Positions 8,317 to 16,893 of a stretch of DNA of 32,367 nucleotides are shown piece after piece (positions within the stretch are counted from its first letter, which is position 1; each line of letters starts with the position of its first letter). The notes under the pieces are model-generated. The model made no database searches, was not told where the DNA came from, and saw only the letters and a list, made by a program, of their open reading frames with translations. The DNA is taken from positions 1-32,367 of the forward strand of contig CAYJIR010000023.1 in NCBI GenBank assembly GCA_964370295.1, given 5' to 3'. A program made the position numbers and the translations under genes. The DNA comes from JAAYCI01 sp964370295 (GTDB lineage: Bacteria; Bacillota; Clostridia; Oscillospirales; Ruminococcaceae).

Positions 8317-10268
8317 GCGATTTGCGTCCTTTCTTAGCCTTGCTGGTTTTTTTGGTTTTGGCAGTGTTCTATGCAGAGCGTGGCATTAAAAGTGCTTTGG
8401 CACCGCTTTGTGCCGTGTGCTCAGCTGGTTTGATTGTGGTGCTTTTTGGCATGGTGGGGCAACTTGCATTGGGCACAGGGCTGGTGTATGTACTTGCGGT
8501 GGTGGCGGCGGTGTATCTGTTGCTGCGTTTTTGGCGGTTTAAAAAACCTTTTCCCAATTTGGGCCTTGGGTTTTGGGCCTTTGCCGGCTCTTGTACGGTG
8601 ATGCTATTGGTGCTTTGTGTGCGCGAACCTTTGTTTCTCACTTGGGACGAATTTTCCACTTGGGGCACGGCCGCAAAGCTTATGAAGCTGAATCATGAAA
8701 TGTACACAACGGCCGAAGTGGGCTGGGTGTGGACAGCTACCCAGCCACCCCTGCTTTCTTGTCTTGGGTACTTTGTGCAGTTTTTTGGCATGGAATTTGT
8801 GCCGTGGCAGCATTATGCCGCCATTAATTTTTTGCAGTTGGCAGCAGTGTCGGCCCTTTTGGCGCCACTGGAGAAAAAACATTGGGCGCTTGCAGTGCCT
8901 GTGGCTTTGATAGGTTTTGTAACACCCTATTTATTTACAATATACACGCAGGCAGTTAAAATGACGGCGCCTTGGCTGGATAGTTTGGCAGATGTGCCCA
9001 TGGGCTTTTTGTTTGGTGCCGCGTTGATTGCCTGGTTTTATGGGGCGAAGCATGGCTGGAAAAGGCTGTTGCCTGCCCTTCTGGCATTGGCTTCGCTTAC
9101 GTTTACCAAAGACACCGCGCTGGCGTTGGCCCTAGTGGCCGCGGTTCTGATGGCTGTGGATGCACTGGTGCAAAAAAAACCGGAAAACAGGCGAGTTTTC
9201 GTTCATATTATGGCAGCAGGTGGGGTGCTTGCGGCAGGGTTTGCCGCTGTGATTGTGCCGTTTTTGCTTTGGGCGCAGCATTTGGCATGGGCAGCCGATA
9301 TCAACCGTTTTGAATTGGGCGGTGTGCGCAATGCGGGCATGAGCGAGTTGTTTATTTTATTCTTTTCAGATTTATTTTCCAGTGAGCAAAGCGAGCATTT
9401 TCAAATGATAGTGCAGGAAATGCCAAGGATGTTTGCCTTGCAAAACAGCACGATGCTAGGCAGTGGTGTCATGGTGACTGGCGGCATTTTGGCTTTGGTG
9501 GCGCTGGCAGCTTTTCTTTCGGGCCACAGCACACAAAGGCGGCGCTGCCTGGCCTTTGGGGTATTTTCCACATTGGGTTTTTTGCCCTATTTTCTGCTGA
9601 TTATGGTAACCTATCTTTATGTTTTTCGCCCAGAGCAAGCTTTTGCCAGCTTTGAACGATATTTATACCCCTATTATATTGGCTGGTTTTTGGCCACCGT
9701 AAGTCTCTTGGCTTTTTCTGCGGCACATAGCCGTAAAAAAGAGCTGACACAGCTTTTGATGATATTGTTTTCTTTGGTGTTGGGCTTGCGCGTGTGGATG
9801 TTGGTACCACCTGCCATGAGCGTGGTGGGCTTTAATGCTGCCGAATACGAAGAACGCCGTCGTTTTGAAAGCCGTGTGCAAAATCTTACAAACCAGCTGG
9901 ACGAAGATGGGAAAACGTTTATCATTTCTGTGAACGATACGGGCATCAACTGGTTTATGTATTGCTACGCTTTTTTGCCCTGGCAAGTGGATTATAGCTA
10001 TGGTGGTGGGGCTTTTGAAGAGCGGGAGTTGCAAGAGGACGGAAGCACCCAAGTGACGGCGATAGACGCAGAGGGCTTTCGAGAGCATTTGGTTGAAAGC
10101 GGGGTGACCAGTGTTTTGGTGGACGAGGCCAACGAGGATTTTGCAAACGAATATGGCATGGTGTTTAGCGATGGGTTAGAGAGCTATTTTAACGAAGGAA
10201 CACAAGTGTACGCCGTAGTCTTTGAAGGTGATACCTTGTTTTTGGAACCCACAGACATTATTTTTTAA
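8313..10268 (+). CDS. GT-C-like polytopic membrane protein, module copy 3 large subunit
   Basis: 651 residues, third paralogue. The outer loop after the N-terminal helices has FLTWDEFSTWGT (D112, E113), then YTTAEVGWVWTAT, LADVPMGFLFGA and a TFTKDT motif, with a C-terminal outer domain carrying SVNDTGINWF, DYSYGGGAF and FSDGL. It resembles copy 2 more than copy 1, which suggests duplication of a pair with copy 1 diverging earlier. The ATG overlaps the stop of the preceding small partner by four bases. The conserved WDEF acid pair and KD motif are candidate catalytic or donor-phosphate-binding residues by analogy with GT-C enzymes. Substrate unknown. Confidence 0.7.
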   Translation: MSDLRPFLALLVFLVLAVFYAERGIKSALAPLCAVCSAGLIVVLFGMVGQLALGTGLVYVLAVVAAVYLLLRFWRFKKPFPNLGLGFWAFAGSCTVMLLVLCVREPLFLTWDEFSTWGTAAKLMKLNHEMYTTAEVGWVWTATQPPLLSCLGYFVQFFGMEFVPWQHYAAINFLQLAAVSALLAPLEKKHWALAVPVALIGFVTPYLFTIYTQAVKMTAPWLDSLADVPMGFLFGAALIAWFYGAKHGWKRLLPALLALASLTFTKDTALALALVAAVLMAVDALVQKKPENRRVFVHIMAAGGVLAAGFAAVIVPFLLWAQHLAWAADINRFELGGVRNAGMSELFILFFSDLFSSEQSEHFQMIVQEMPRMFALQNSTMLGSGVMVTGGILALVALAAFLSGHSTQRRRCLAFGVFSTLGFLPYFLLIMVTYLYVFRPEQAFASFERYLYPYYIGWFLATVSLLAFSAAHSRKKELTQLLMILFSLVLGLRVWMLVPPAMSVVGFNAAEYEERRRFESRVQNLTNQLDEDGKTFIISVNDTGINWFMYCYAFLPWQVDYSYGGGAFEERELQEDGSTQVTAIDAEGFREHLVESGVTSVLVDEANEDFANEYGMVFSDGLESYFNEGTQVYAVVFEGDTLFLEPTDIIF

Positions 10269-10285
10269 GAGGGGATAACAAAGAG

Positions 10286-10891
10286 ATGAAACAAAATATC
10301 TTTGTAAGTTTGACAGTGGTGTGCTACATGCTTGCCACAGTTTTATGGCTTATAGAGGGCTTACTGGCCTTTTTGTATGAGGGTGGACTGCCCCCTTTAA
10401 ATGTAGGGCTTTCCCAGGCACAATTTGTGGGCGTGCAGCCTTTGCAAGAGGATCATTACTTTGTTTCGAGTACAGACGGCCAAATAATTTTGGAAGATTT
10501 TGAAATGCTTGGGGGTTTGGTGCATTTAGATGGCGAGTTTTTGAATTATCCGGGCGAGTTGGATTTATACTATAAAAAAGTGGGGCAAAGTGAATATCAG
10601 ACGAATCAGCGTGTGTTTGCCTTTCCGATGGAGGGCGGTGGCTATGGGTATCGTGTGCCTCTTGGCACATACGGTGGCCTGCGGATAGACACGGGCACCG
10701 AAGCAGACAATGTGTTGGTGGCAGAAAGCTTGGTTTTGCATCCCCAGCGTACACCGTGGGAATATTTTCAGTTTTCGTTTAGGCGTTTATTGGTGCTACT
10801 GGTGTTGCCGCCGATTGCCTCTTGCCTGATTTATACTATAATAGAGTGGTATAAACTTATAAAAAAACAAAAAAGAGAGAAAAAAGCATGA
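10286..10891 (+). CDS. Bitopic membrane protein, module copy 3 small partner
   Basis: 201 residues. Helix 1 (VVCYMLATVLWLIEGLLA) is followed by an outer domain with STDGQIILEDF, an ELDLYYKK strand that resembles MQLYYTT in copy 1, LRIDTGTE (as LRIDPDSS in copy 2), then a WEYFQFSFRR stretch and a C-terminal helix with a lysine-rich tail. It is the most diverged of the three but keeps order and landmarks. It starts 17 bases after the large subunit and ends in an ATGA overlap with legC, so the membrane block is cotranscribed and translationally coupled to the legionaminic acid pathway. Confidence 0.65.
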   Translation: MKQNIFVSLTVVCYMLATVLWLIEGLLAFLYEGGLPPLNVGLSQAQFVGVQPLQEDHYFVSSTDGQIILEDFEMLGGLVHLDGEFLNYPGELDLYYKKVGQSEYQTNQRVFAFPMEGGGYGYRVPLGTYGGLRIDTGTEADNVLVAESLVLHPQRTPWEYFQFSFRRLLVLLVLPPIASCLIYTIIEWYKLIKKQKREKKA

Positions 10892-12060
10892 GTGAAAAAA
10901 AGTTTATCCCTTTGTCTGTGCCCAATTTTGCAGGCAGAGAACATGAATACACCAGCAAGGCTGTTATCAGCGAATGGGTGTCAAGCGGCGGTGCTAAGGT
11001 GGGCGAGTTCGAGCAGGCCTTGGCCGCGTATTGTTCGGCTAAACGGGCTGTGGCCACAAGCAGTGGCACGGCGGGCCTGCACCTGGCTTTGCTGTGTGCC
11101 GGCATACAACAGGACGAAGAGGTGATAGCCCCTGCCTTGACCTTTGTTGCGGCGGTAAACCCCATACGGTATGTGGGGGCACAGCCTGTGTTTTTGGGAT
11201 GTGACGATTCGTTGTGCATCAGCCCACAGCTTTTGCAAGAGTTTTGCGAAAACCAATGTGAGTGTAGGCCGGATGGTCTTTACAATATAAAAACGGCAAG
11301 GCGTGTGGCAGCGGTTTTGGTGGTACATGTTTTTGGCAACCTTGCCGATATGCAAGCCATTATAGACATTGCCCAGCGTTATAAATTGGCCGTGATAGAA
11401 GACGCCACCGAGGCGCTGGGAAGTTCTTTTACAAGTGGCCCTTTGCAAGGGAAAATGGCAGGCACCCTAGGGGATGTGGGTGTATATAGTTTTAATGGCA
11501 ATAAAATCATCACCACGGGCAGTGGCGGTGCACTGGTGTCAAAGCACGAGGCTTGGGCAGAGAGAGCCAAACACCTATCCACGCAAGCTAAAACAGACGA
11601 AGTGCAATTTTTACACGATGAGGTGGGCTATAATTATCGCTTATCTAACATCCCGGCCGCTTTGGGGCTGGCCCAGCTAGAACAGCTGGAAGGCTTTATA
11701 AGCAGGAAATGCCAGTTGTATATACAGTATAAAGAGGCGTTGCAGGGACAAAAAGGTTTGTGGTTTGTTCCTTTCCGAAACGGTACACGCGCAAACCATT
11801 GGTTTTTTAGTTTGGTTTTGGAGGATGCCTTTCCGTTGCAACGCGACGAGCTAATTGCCCATATGGCGCGCGAGAAAATCCAGTTACGTCCGGTGTGGGC
11901 ATTGATGAATGAATTGCCCCCCTACAAGGGCAACGAGTGCCACGGCCTTGAAAAAGCGCAGGAATACCGAAAAAGAATAGTCAATTTGCCTTGCTCCACC
12001 AATTTAAGTGATGAGGAGCAGGCGCGTGTTATAGAAACGTTACGGGCGCTTTGCAGGTGA
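10888..12060 (+). CDS. legC: LegC-family PLP-dependent aminotransferase
   Basis: This is a DegT/DnrJ/EryC1-type sugar aminotransferase (390 residues, full length). Visible signatures are the substrate loop TSSGTAGLHLAL near 57-68, VIEDATEALGS with D172 facing the PLP pyridine nitrogen, and SFNGNKIITT with the Schiff-base lysine K206; FNGNKIITT is typical of the LegC subgroup. The segment DEVGYNYRLSNIPAALGLAQ follows. It should aminate the 4-keto product of LegB to give the 4-amino-4,6-dideoxy sugar nucleotide. The ATG overlaps the previous stop. An insertion with ENQCECRPDGLYN near 121-133 is also typical of LegC proteins. The next expected step, N-acetylation by LegH, has no gene in this window. 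Confidence 0.92.
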   Translation: MSEKKFIPLSVPNFAGREHEYTSKAVISEWVSSGGAKVGEFEQALAAYCSAKRAVATSSGTAGLHLALLCAGIQQDEEVIAPALTFVAAVNPIRYVGAQPVFLGCDDSLCISPQLLQEFCENQCECRPDGLYNIKTARRVAAVLVVHVFGNLADMQAIIDIAQRYKLAVIEDATEALGSSFTSGPLQGKMAGTLGDVGVYSFNGNKIITTGSGGALVSKHEAWAERAKHLSTQAKTDEVQFLHDEVGYNYRLSNIPAALGLAQLEQLEGFISRKCQLYIQYKEALQGQKGLWFVPFRNGTRANHWFFSLVLEDAFPLQRDELIAHMAREKIQLRPVWALMNELPPYKGNECHGLEKAQEYRKRIVNLPCSTNLSDEEQARVIETLRALCR

Positions 12061-12085
12061 GAAATGGGAAACAGGGAGGCAAAAG

Positions 12086-13135
12086 GTGATTAACAGCGAG
12101 TTGATTTTACAGGAAGATTGCAGCGTGCTAAAGGCGATGGAACAGCTAGACAAAGCGGGGCAACGTATTTTATTTTATGCGCCGCAACAAATGCTGTGTG
12201 CTGTGTTAACCGACGGTGATATCCGCAGGCATCTTTTGCGTGGAGGAAGTTTGGAAGTGCCGGTGTCCACGGTGGCAAACCCAAACCCAAAAAGTTTACC
12301 GATTGAAAAACACACAGATGCACGGGGGTTTATGCAAGAGGAAGACGTGCATGCTGTGCCTTTGTTAGACAAAGACGGCCGCATAGCAGACATTGTGTTC
12401 GCACATGAAGACAAGGGATTTGTGCCCTGTGCTTCTTTGGATGCGCCCGTGGTGGTGATGGCAGGCGGGCAGGGCACGCGGCTATATCCCTATACCAAAA
12501 TTTTGCCAAAACCCCTTATACCGGTGGGCGAAGTGCCCATTTTAGAGTTGTTAATGGAGCGTTTTTATCGCTGTGGCTGCCGCGATTTTTCGCTGATTGT
12601 CAATTACAAAAAGAACATGATTAAGAGCTATTTTGCCGATATAGAAAAGGATTGGAATTTGCATTTTGCAGATGAAGAACAGCCACTGGGCACGGGTGGT
12701 GGTCTTTGCTTGCTAAAAGAGCATTTGCAGGAAACTTTTTTCTTTACAAACTGTGATATTTTAATTGATGCAGACTACGCCGAAATGCTTCGTATACACA
12801 AAAAAGAAAACAATGCCGTTACCATGGTGTGTGCAGCCAAGCGTTTTGTGGTGCCCTATGGTGTGGTAGAGGCCGATGAAGACGGCTTGTTTCGCTGCAT
12901 GCGTGAAAAACCGCAGATGAATTATCTTACAAATACGGGGCTGTACATTGTGGAGCCGTCTGTGGTGCAGCAGATGGAAGACGGAAAAAAACAGGGTTTT
13001 CCGGATGTGATAGAGCAGTGTCGCTTGCGTGGCGAACGTGTGGGCGTATATCCGGTGCCTGAAAGCAGCTGGATGGATATGGGGCAACTGGAGGAACTGG
13101 AAAATATGCGTCGACATTTGGAGGAAAAGCATTGA
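12086..13135 (+). CDS. ptmE: PtmE-like CBS-domain sugar-phosphate nucleotidyltransferase
   Basis: 349 residues in two parts: CBS motifs at about 1-110 (LTDGDIRRHLLRG, then VHAVPLLDKDGRI) and an NTP_transferase domain from about 120 with MAGGQGTRLYPYTKILPKPL, LGTGGGLCLL and TNCDILI. This architecture is that of Campylobacter PtmE (LegE), which makes GDP-glucosamine/GDP-GlcNAc for legionaminic acid synthesis; guanylyl specificity here is inferred from that context. GTG 12086 is preceded by AGGGAGG (12073-12079) at 6 bases. Its stop TGA is interleaved with the TTG start of the next gene. Other sugar-1-phosphate nucleotidyltransferases share the fold, so the base specificity is less certain than the family. 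Confidence 0.8.
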   Translation: MINSELILQEDCSVLKAMEQLDKAGQRILFYAPQQMLCAVLTDGDIRRHLLRGGSLEVPVSTVANPNPKSLPIEKHTDARGFMQEEDVHAVPLLDKDGRIADIVFAHEDKGFVPCASLDAPVVVMAGGQGTRLYPYTKILPKPLIPVGEVPILELLMERFYRCGCRDFSLIVNYKKNMIKSYFADIEKDWNLHFADEEQPLGTGGGLCLLKEHLQETFFFTNCDILIDADYAEMLRIHKKENNAVTMVCAAKRFVVPYGVVEADEDGLFRCMREKPQMNYLTNTGLYIVEPSVVQQMEDGKKQGFPDVIEQCRLRGERVGVYPVPESSWMDMGQLEELENMRRHLEEKH

Positions 13136-15705
13136 GGGAATTTCTGCTTGCATGGCCAGCGCGTGGAGCTTGTTTTCTTCGGAAGCATCCGGCACTTTTT
13201 GCGGCCATTTTGGCCACGGGCATGGTGCTGGGCATCTATGTGGCCATGGGGATATGGCCATTTGGTCAGCGCACGGTGATAACGGGCGATTTAAACGGAC
13301 AATATATTCCTTATTTTGCGCATTATCAGCGATTTTTTCAAGGGGAGGCCGGCTTTTTCTATGGGTTTGATAAATCCATGGGGGGGCCATTGGTGGCCTT
13401 GTTTGCCTATTATGTGGCAAGCCCGCTTAACCTTTTGTATCTGTTGGTGCCGGTGCAATGGTTTGCGGCTTTGGCGGCTTTTTTGTTTGGGTTAAAAGTG
13501 GTATTCGCGGCATCGTTCATGTCGTTGTTTTTGCATCATAAATTTCCAAAACTCGGCCTTTTGGGTGTGGTGCCGGCTTTGGGTTATGCTTTTTCGGCCT
13601 ATGTGTTTGTATATGCGCAAAATATCATGTGGCATGATGTTTTGTTTTTGCTGCCCTTGGTGTGCTTGGCTTTGGAGCGCATGTTAAAGGGAAAAGGGCT
13701 GCTGTTGTACAGTGTGGCCCTTGCGCTGATGACAGCGGCTAATTTCTACATTGCCTTTATGGCTTGTATCTTTTTGGTATTTTATGTGCTTTGTTATTTT
13801 GTTTTGCAAAAACCACAAGACAGGAAAATCATACAAAATAGCGTGCGATTTATAGGGGGGTCACTTTTGGGGGCCGGCCTTGTGGCTGTGTTGCTGGCAC
13901 CCACAGTTTTCAACTTAAACAGCAGCAAAGGGGAACTTTTGGGATATTCGTTTTCAGGCGAAACCCAGTTTGCTTTGTGGAGCTTGCCAGAGCGCTTGGC
14001 CTTTCACAATTTTGAATGGCCACAGGTGATAGACGGAGACCCTTTTCTTTATTGTGGCCTCGTATTGCCCTTGCTCGCCTTGTGCTTTTTTATAAGTCCG
14101 GCCATTCGAGCACGGGCAAAACTGTGTGCGGGGGCCGTGTTGGCGGTTTTGGTTTTAAGCTTTTGGATCAAAGGCTTGGACACGGTTTGGCATGGCCTGG
14201 CAGAACCGGTGTGGTTTTTATACCGCTATTCTTGGATTTTTGTATTTGTGTTGGCGATGCTTTCGGCGGCGGCCTTGGCCTATGGAGCTGTGGGGAAAAA
14301 GACGCTTGTTTTAACGGCGCTGGGCATGGCTGGCATATTTTTGTTATTGGGGCCGGTTTCACAAACGGCCGGTATGATAAAACTTGCGCTTAGTGCATTG
14401 GGCGTGCTGGGCTACGGGGTGGTTTTGTGGTTTTGCCAAAACGGAAAAAAAGAAAATTTGCGAAATGTCGCCGCCACAGGGCTAATTCTTGTGGTATGTG
14501 CAGAGCTTAGTCTGTCTGGTTTTCTTATAAGCCGTAAGTTCGAGCCATATCCGCTGCAAACCTATCAAAATTTTATTGACCAGGTGGGCGGTGTGATGCA
14601 TACCCAGCAAGAAGAAAACTTGCAATATCGTGTGGAAAAGAATTTCTATCGCACCATGAACGACCCAATGCTATTGGATTACCATGGAATTTCTCATTTT
14701 GGGTCCACACAGGACAATGCATCCACAGACACATTATGGAATCTTGGTTATCGGGGCAATGGCTCGTATTTATACGGCTCGACCGCCTTTAGTGACAGTG
14801 TTTTAGCACTTACACGGCTTTTGGCAGACGACAGCCGTGCTGTGCCGGCACATTGGGAGGAAAACGAAGAAACCGAGGTGGGAACTCTATATGAAAATCC
14901 TTATGTCATGCCGCTTTTGTTTACGGTGCCACCCATAGACACAGGGGAGGAACTCGTCCAGTGGGAGAATAGTTTTTCATATCAAAACGAGCTATATCGT
15001 ATTCTGACAGGCGGGCATGAAGAACCCCTGTTGCAAGAGGTGGAACAGGTGCAAAGGCAGCTGGAAGGTGTGGAGCTGGACGGACTGCTGGGCCAGCTAC
15101 CTGCAGGGGGCGAGTATGTGTTGAACGCGCAGGAGGCAGGGTATTATTATGCCTTGGCTGTGTCGGAAATTCCATATATGGATGTAGACTGGTTACTAAA
15201 CGGCGAGGTGGCGGGCAAGGTGTTTTCAGCCGACCAAAACGGTGTTTTGAACTTGGGTTACCACGAGCCTGGCGATGAAATTCGTTTGGGCTTTGGCCAA
15301 GGGGGCGATTTGGTGGTAAGCGAAATATATTTTGCCTGCTTGCCACAGGAAGCTATGGCCGAGCTTGCACAACAGGCAGAAGAAAATAGTGGAGATTTTT
15401 CGATAGAAGATGGCCATGTGACGGGAACGGTGCAGGCGGTGTCGGGGCGCGAAATGCTGTTTACTTCCATCCCTTATGATGTGGGTTGGCAGGCCACGGT
15501 AAACGGCCAAGAGGTAGAGCCTGGTGCTGTGCTGGGTAGTTTTTTGGCCGTGCCTTTGCAACAGGGAGAGAACGCGGTGGTGCTGGCATATCACCCACCC
15601 GGGCTTGCCTTGGGTGCAGGTCTTAGTGTGGTTTCTCTTTTGATTTTTTGCGTGTTGTTTGCTTTGGGATATTGGCGGCAGCGCAAACAAATACAGAGCA
15701 CATAA
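13132..15705 (+). CDS. yfhO: YfhO-family GT-C membrane glycosyltransferase
   Basis: 857 residues. A first helix near 21-45 is followed by the outer-loop motif GDLNGQYIPYF (D53, Q57) and DKSMGGPLVALFAYY, which define YfhO. About a dozen helices follow, then a large extracytoplasmic domain (about 470-815) and a last helix with a basic tail. Family members such as B. subtilis YfhO and Listeria GtlB are GT-C enzymes that transfer sugar from undecaprenyl phosphate to teichoic acid outside the membrane. The start is TTG 13132 with GGAGG at 13120-13124, sharing TTGA with the stop of ptmE. No CsbB-type polyprenyl-phosphate sugar synthase, the usual partner, is seen nearby. The acceptor in this organism is unknown. 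Confidence 0.8.
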   Translation: MREFLLAWPARGACFLRKHPALFAAILATGMVLGIYVAMGIWPFGQRTVITGDLNGQYIPYFAHYQRFFQGEAGFFYGFDKSMGGPLVALFAYYVASPLNLLYLLVPVQWFAALAAFLFGLKVVFAASFMSLFLHHKFPKLGLLGVVPALGYAFSAYVFVYAQNIMWHDVLFLLPLVCLALERMLKGKGLLLYSVALALMTAANFYIAFMACIFLVFYVLCYFVLQKPQDRKIIQNSVRFIGGSLLGAGLVAVLLAPTVFNLNSSKGELLGYSFSGETQFALWSLPERLAFHNFEWPQVIDGDPFLYCGLVLPLLALCFFISPAIRARAKLCAGAVLAVLVLSFWIKGLDTVWHGLAEPVWFLYRYSWIFVFVLAMLSAAALAYGAVGKKTLVLTALGMAGIFLLLGPVSQTAGMIKLALSALGVLGYGVVLWFCQNGKKENLRNVAATGLILVVCAELSLSGFLISRKFEPYPLQTYQNFIDQVGGVMHTQQEENLQYRVEKNFYRTMNDPMLLDYHGISHFGSTQDNASTDTLWNLGYRGNGSYLYGSTAFSDSVLALTRLLADDSRAVPAHWEENEETEVGTLYENPYVMPLLFTVPPIDTGEELVQWENSFSYQNELYRILTGGHEEPLLQEVEQVQRQLEGVELDGLLGQLPAGGEYVLNAQEAGYYYALAVSEIPYMDVDWLLNGEVAGKVFSADQNGVLNLGYHEPGDEIRLGFGQGGDLVVSEIYFACLPQEAMAELAQQAEENSGDFSIEDGHVTGTVQAVSGREMLFTSIPYDVGWQATVNGQEVEPGAVLGSFLAVPLQQGENAVVLAYHPPGLALGAGLSVVSLLIFCVLFALGYWRQRKQIQST

Positions 15706-15729
15706 GGGGTACAAAGCGGCAGTGTCTTG

Positions 15730-15738
15730 TGGTACAAT
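15730..15738 (+). promoter_or_regulatory. Candidate extended -10 promoter before legI
   Basis: TGGTACAAT at 15730-15738 fits an extended -10 (TG-n-TACAAT); no clear -35 is seen 17-18 bases upstream. It lies in the 143-base gap between yfhO and the chosen legI start, the longest gap inside the pathway block, and would allow legI-legF to be expressed separately from the membrane block. Confidence 0.35.
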
Positions 15739-15848
15739 ATGTAAAAGATGGCATAGACGAAACGGTTTAAAATGGATGTATAAAAAGTGCGCAGCAAAAT
15801 TTGGAGGGTGGGTTTCCTGTTTTGCATGGGTATAGCAAAGGAGAAAAC

Positions 15849-16844
15849 ATGGCAATTGCAATCATAGCAGAAGCCGGTGTAAACCATAATGGCGATTTAA
15901 AGCTGGCAAAGCAATTGGCTTTGGCTGCAAAAGAGGCAGGGGCAGACATGGTGAAATATCAAGTGGCTGTTCCGGAACTTGTGGTAAGTCGTTTTGCCGA
16001 AAAAGCCGATTACCAAAAGGTGCAAACGGGCGAGAAGGAAAGCCAGCTGGAGATGGTGCGGCGGTTACATTTTGATTTTGAGGCGCATCGCGAATTGCGC
16101 GCCTATTGCCAAGAGATAGGTATCGTGTATTTCGCCACGGCCTTCGATTTACAAAGTCTTGCTTTTTTAGACGAGCTGGGCTTGCCGATGCACAAAATAC
16201 CCTCCGGAGAAATCACAAATTTGCCCTTTTTGCAAGCGGTGGCCGCCTGTAAAAAACCGGTTTTATTAAGTACAGGCATGAGCTTTCTCGCCGAGGTAGA
16301 GGACGCTGTTTCGGCCTTGGAAGAGGGAGGGGCCTCCGAGATTATTTTGCTTCATTGCAACACCGAGTATCCAACGCCCTTTGAAGATGCGAACTTGCTG
16401 GCCATGCACACCTTGGCAGAGGCTTTCGGTTTACGTGTTGGGTACTCAGACCATACGCAAGGGGTTAGTTGTGGCATAGCGGCAGCGGCTCTTGGGGCCT
16501 GCGTTATCGAAAAACATTTCACTTTGGATAAATCCATGCCAGGGCCCGACCACAAAGCAAGCTTAGATCCACAGGAATTGCGTGTTTTGGTAGAGGGGGT
16601 GCGCCAATGCGAGGCAGCCCTGGGAGACGGAGAAAAGCGTGTGCGAAAAAGCGAGGAAAAAAACCGGAATATTGCAAGGAAAAGCATAGTGGCGGCAACA
16701 TTTGTGAAAAAGGGAGACATTTTCACACGGGAAAACCTAGCCACGAAACGGCCTGCAAACGGCATATCGCCCATGCGTTGGCACGCGGTGTTGGGGCAAA
16801 GGGCAAAGCGAGATTTTGCACCGGATGAGACCATAGAAGTATAA
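15849..16844 (+). CDS. legI: N,N'-diacetyllegionaminate synthase (NeuB family)
   Basis: NeuB-family sialic acid synthase fold: a TIM barrel followed by a C-terminal SAF (antifreeze-like) domain at about 275-331. Motifs in order are AEAGVNHNGD, KYQV, HKIPSGEITN, LHCNTEYPTP, GYSDHT and EKHFTLDKSMPGPDHKASL. It condenses PEP with the 2,4-diamino hexose made by LegG. ATG 15849 is preceded by AAAGGAG (15837-15843) at 5 bases and gives a 331-residue protein beginning MAIAIIAEAG, as in homologues; an in-frame TTG at 15801 is not supported. Sialic acid synthase is an alternative, but legB, legC and ptmE favour legionaminic acid. Confidence 0.92.
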   Translation: MAIAIIAEAGVNHNGDLKLAKQLALAAKEAGADMVKYQVAVPELVVSRFAEKADYQKVQTGEKESQLEMVRRLHFDFEAHRELRAYCQEIGIVYFATAFDLQSLAFLDELGLPMHKIPSGEITNLPFLQAVAACKKPVLLSTGMSFLAEVEDAVSALEEGGASEIILLHCNTEYPTPFEDANLLAMHTLAEAFGLRVGYSDHTQGVSCGIAAAALGACVIEKHFTLDKSMPGPDHKASLDPQELRVLVEGVRQCEAALGDGEKRVRKSEEKNRNIARKSIVAATFVKKGDIFTRENLATKRPANGISPMRWHAVLGQRAKRDFAPDETIEV

Positions 16845-16893
16845 GAAAAACGGGTGGAAAAACCAAAAATCAGATGCGAAAAGGGGTGTGCCT

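Noticed and set aside
12761..13420. 219-codon minus-strand ORF over ptmE/yfhO
   Set aside because: Overlaps two well-supported genes entirely and encodes a His/Pro-rich sequence typical of antisense frames.
15801..15848. TTG-initiated N-terminal extension of legI
   Set aside because: Homologues begin at MAIAIIAEAG, and AAAGGAG stands at the right distance from ATG 15849.
15226..15861. 211-codon minus-strand ORF spanning the yfhO 3' end and legI leader
   Set aside because: No domain, no upstream signal, and it covers the real coding end of yfhO.
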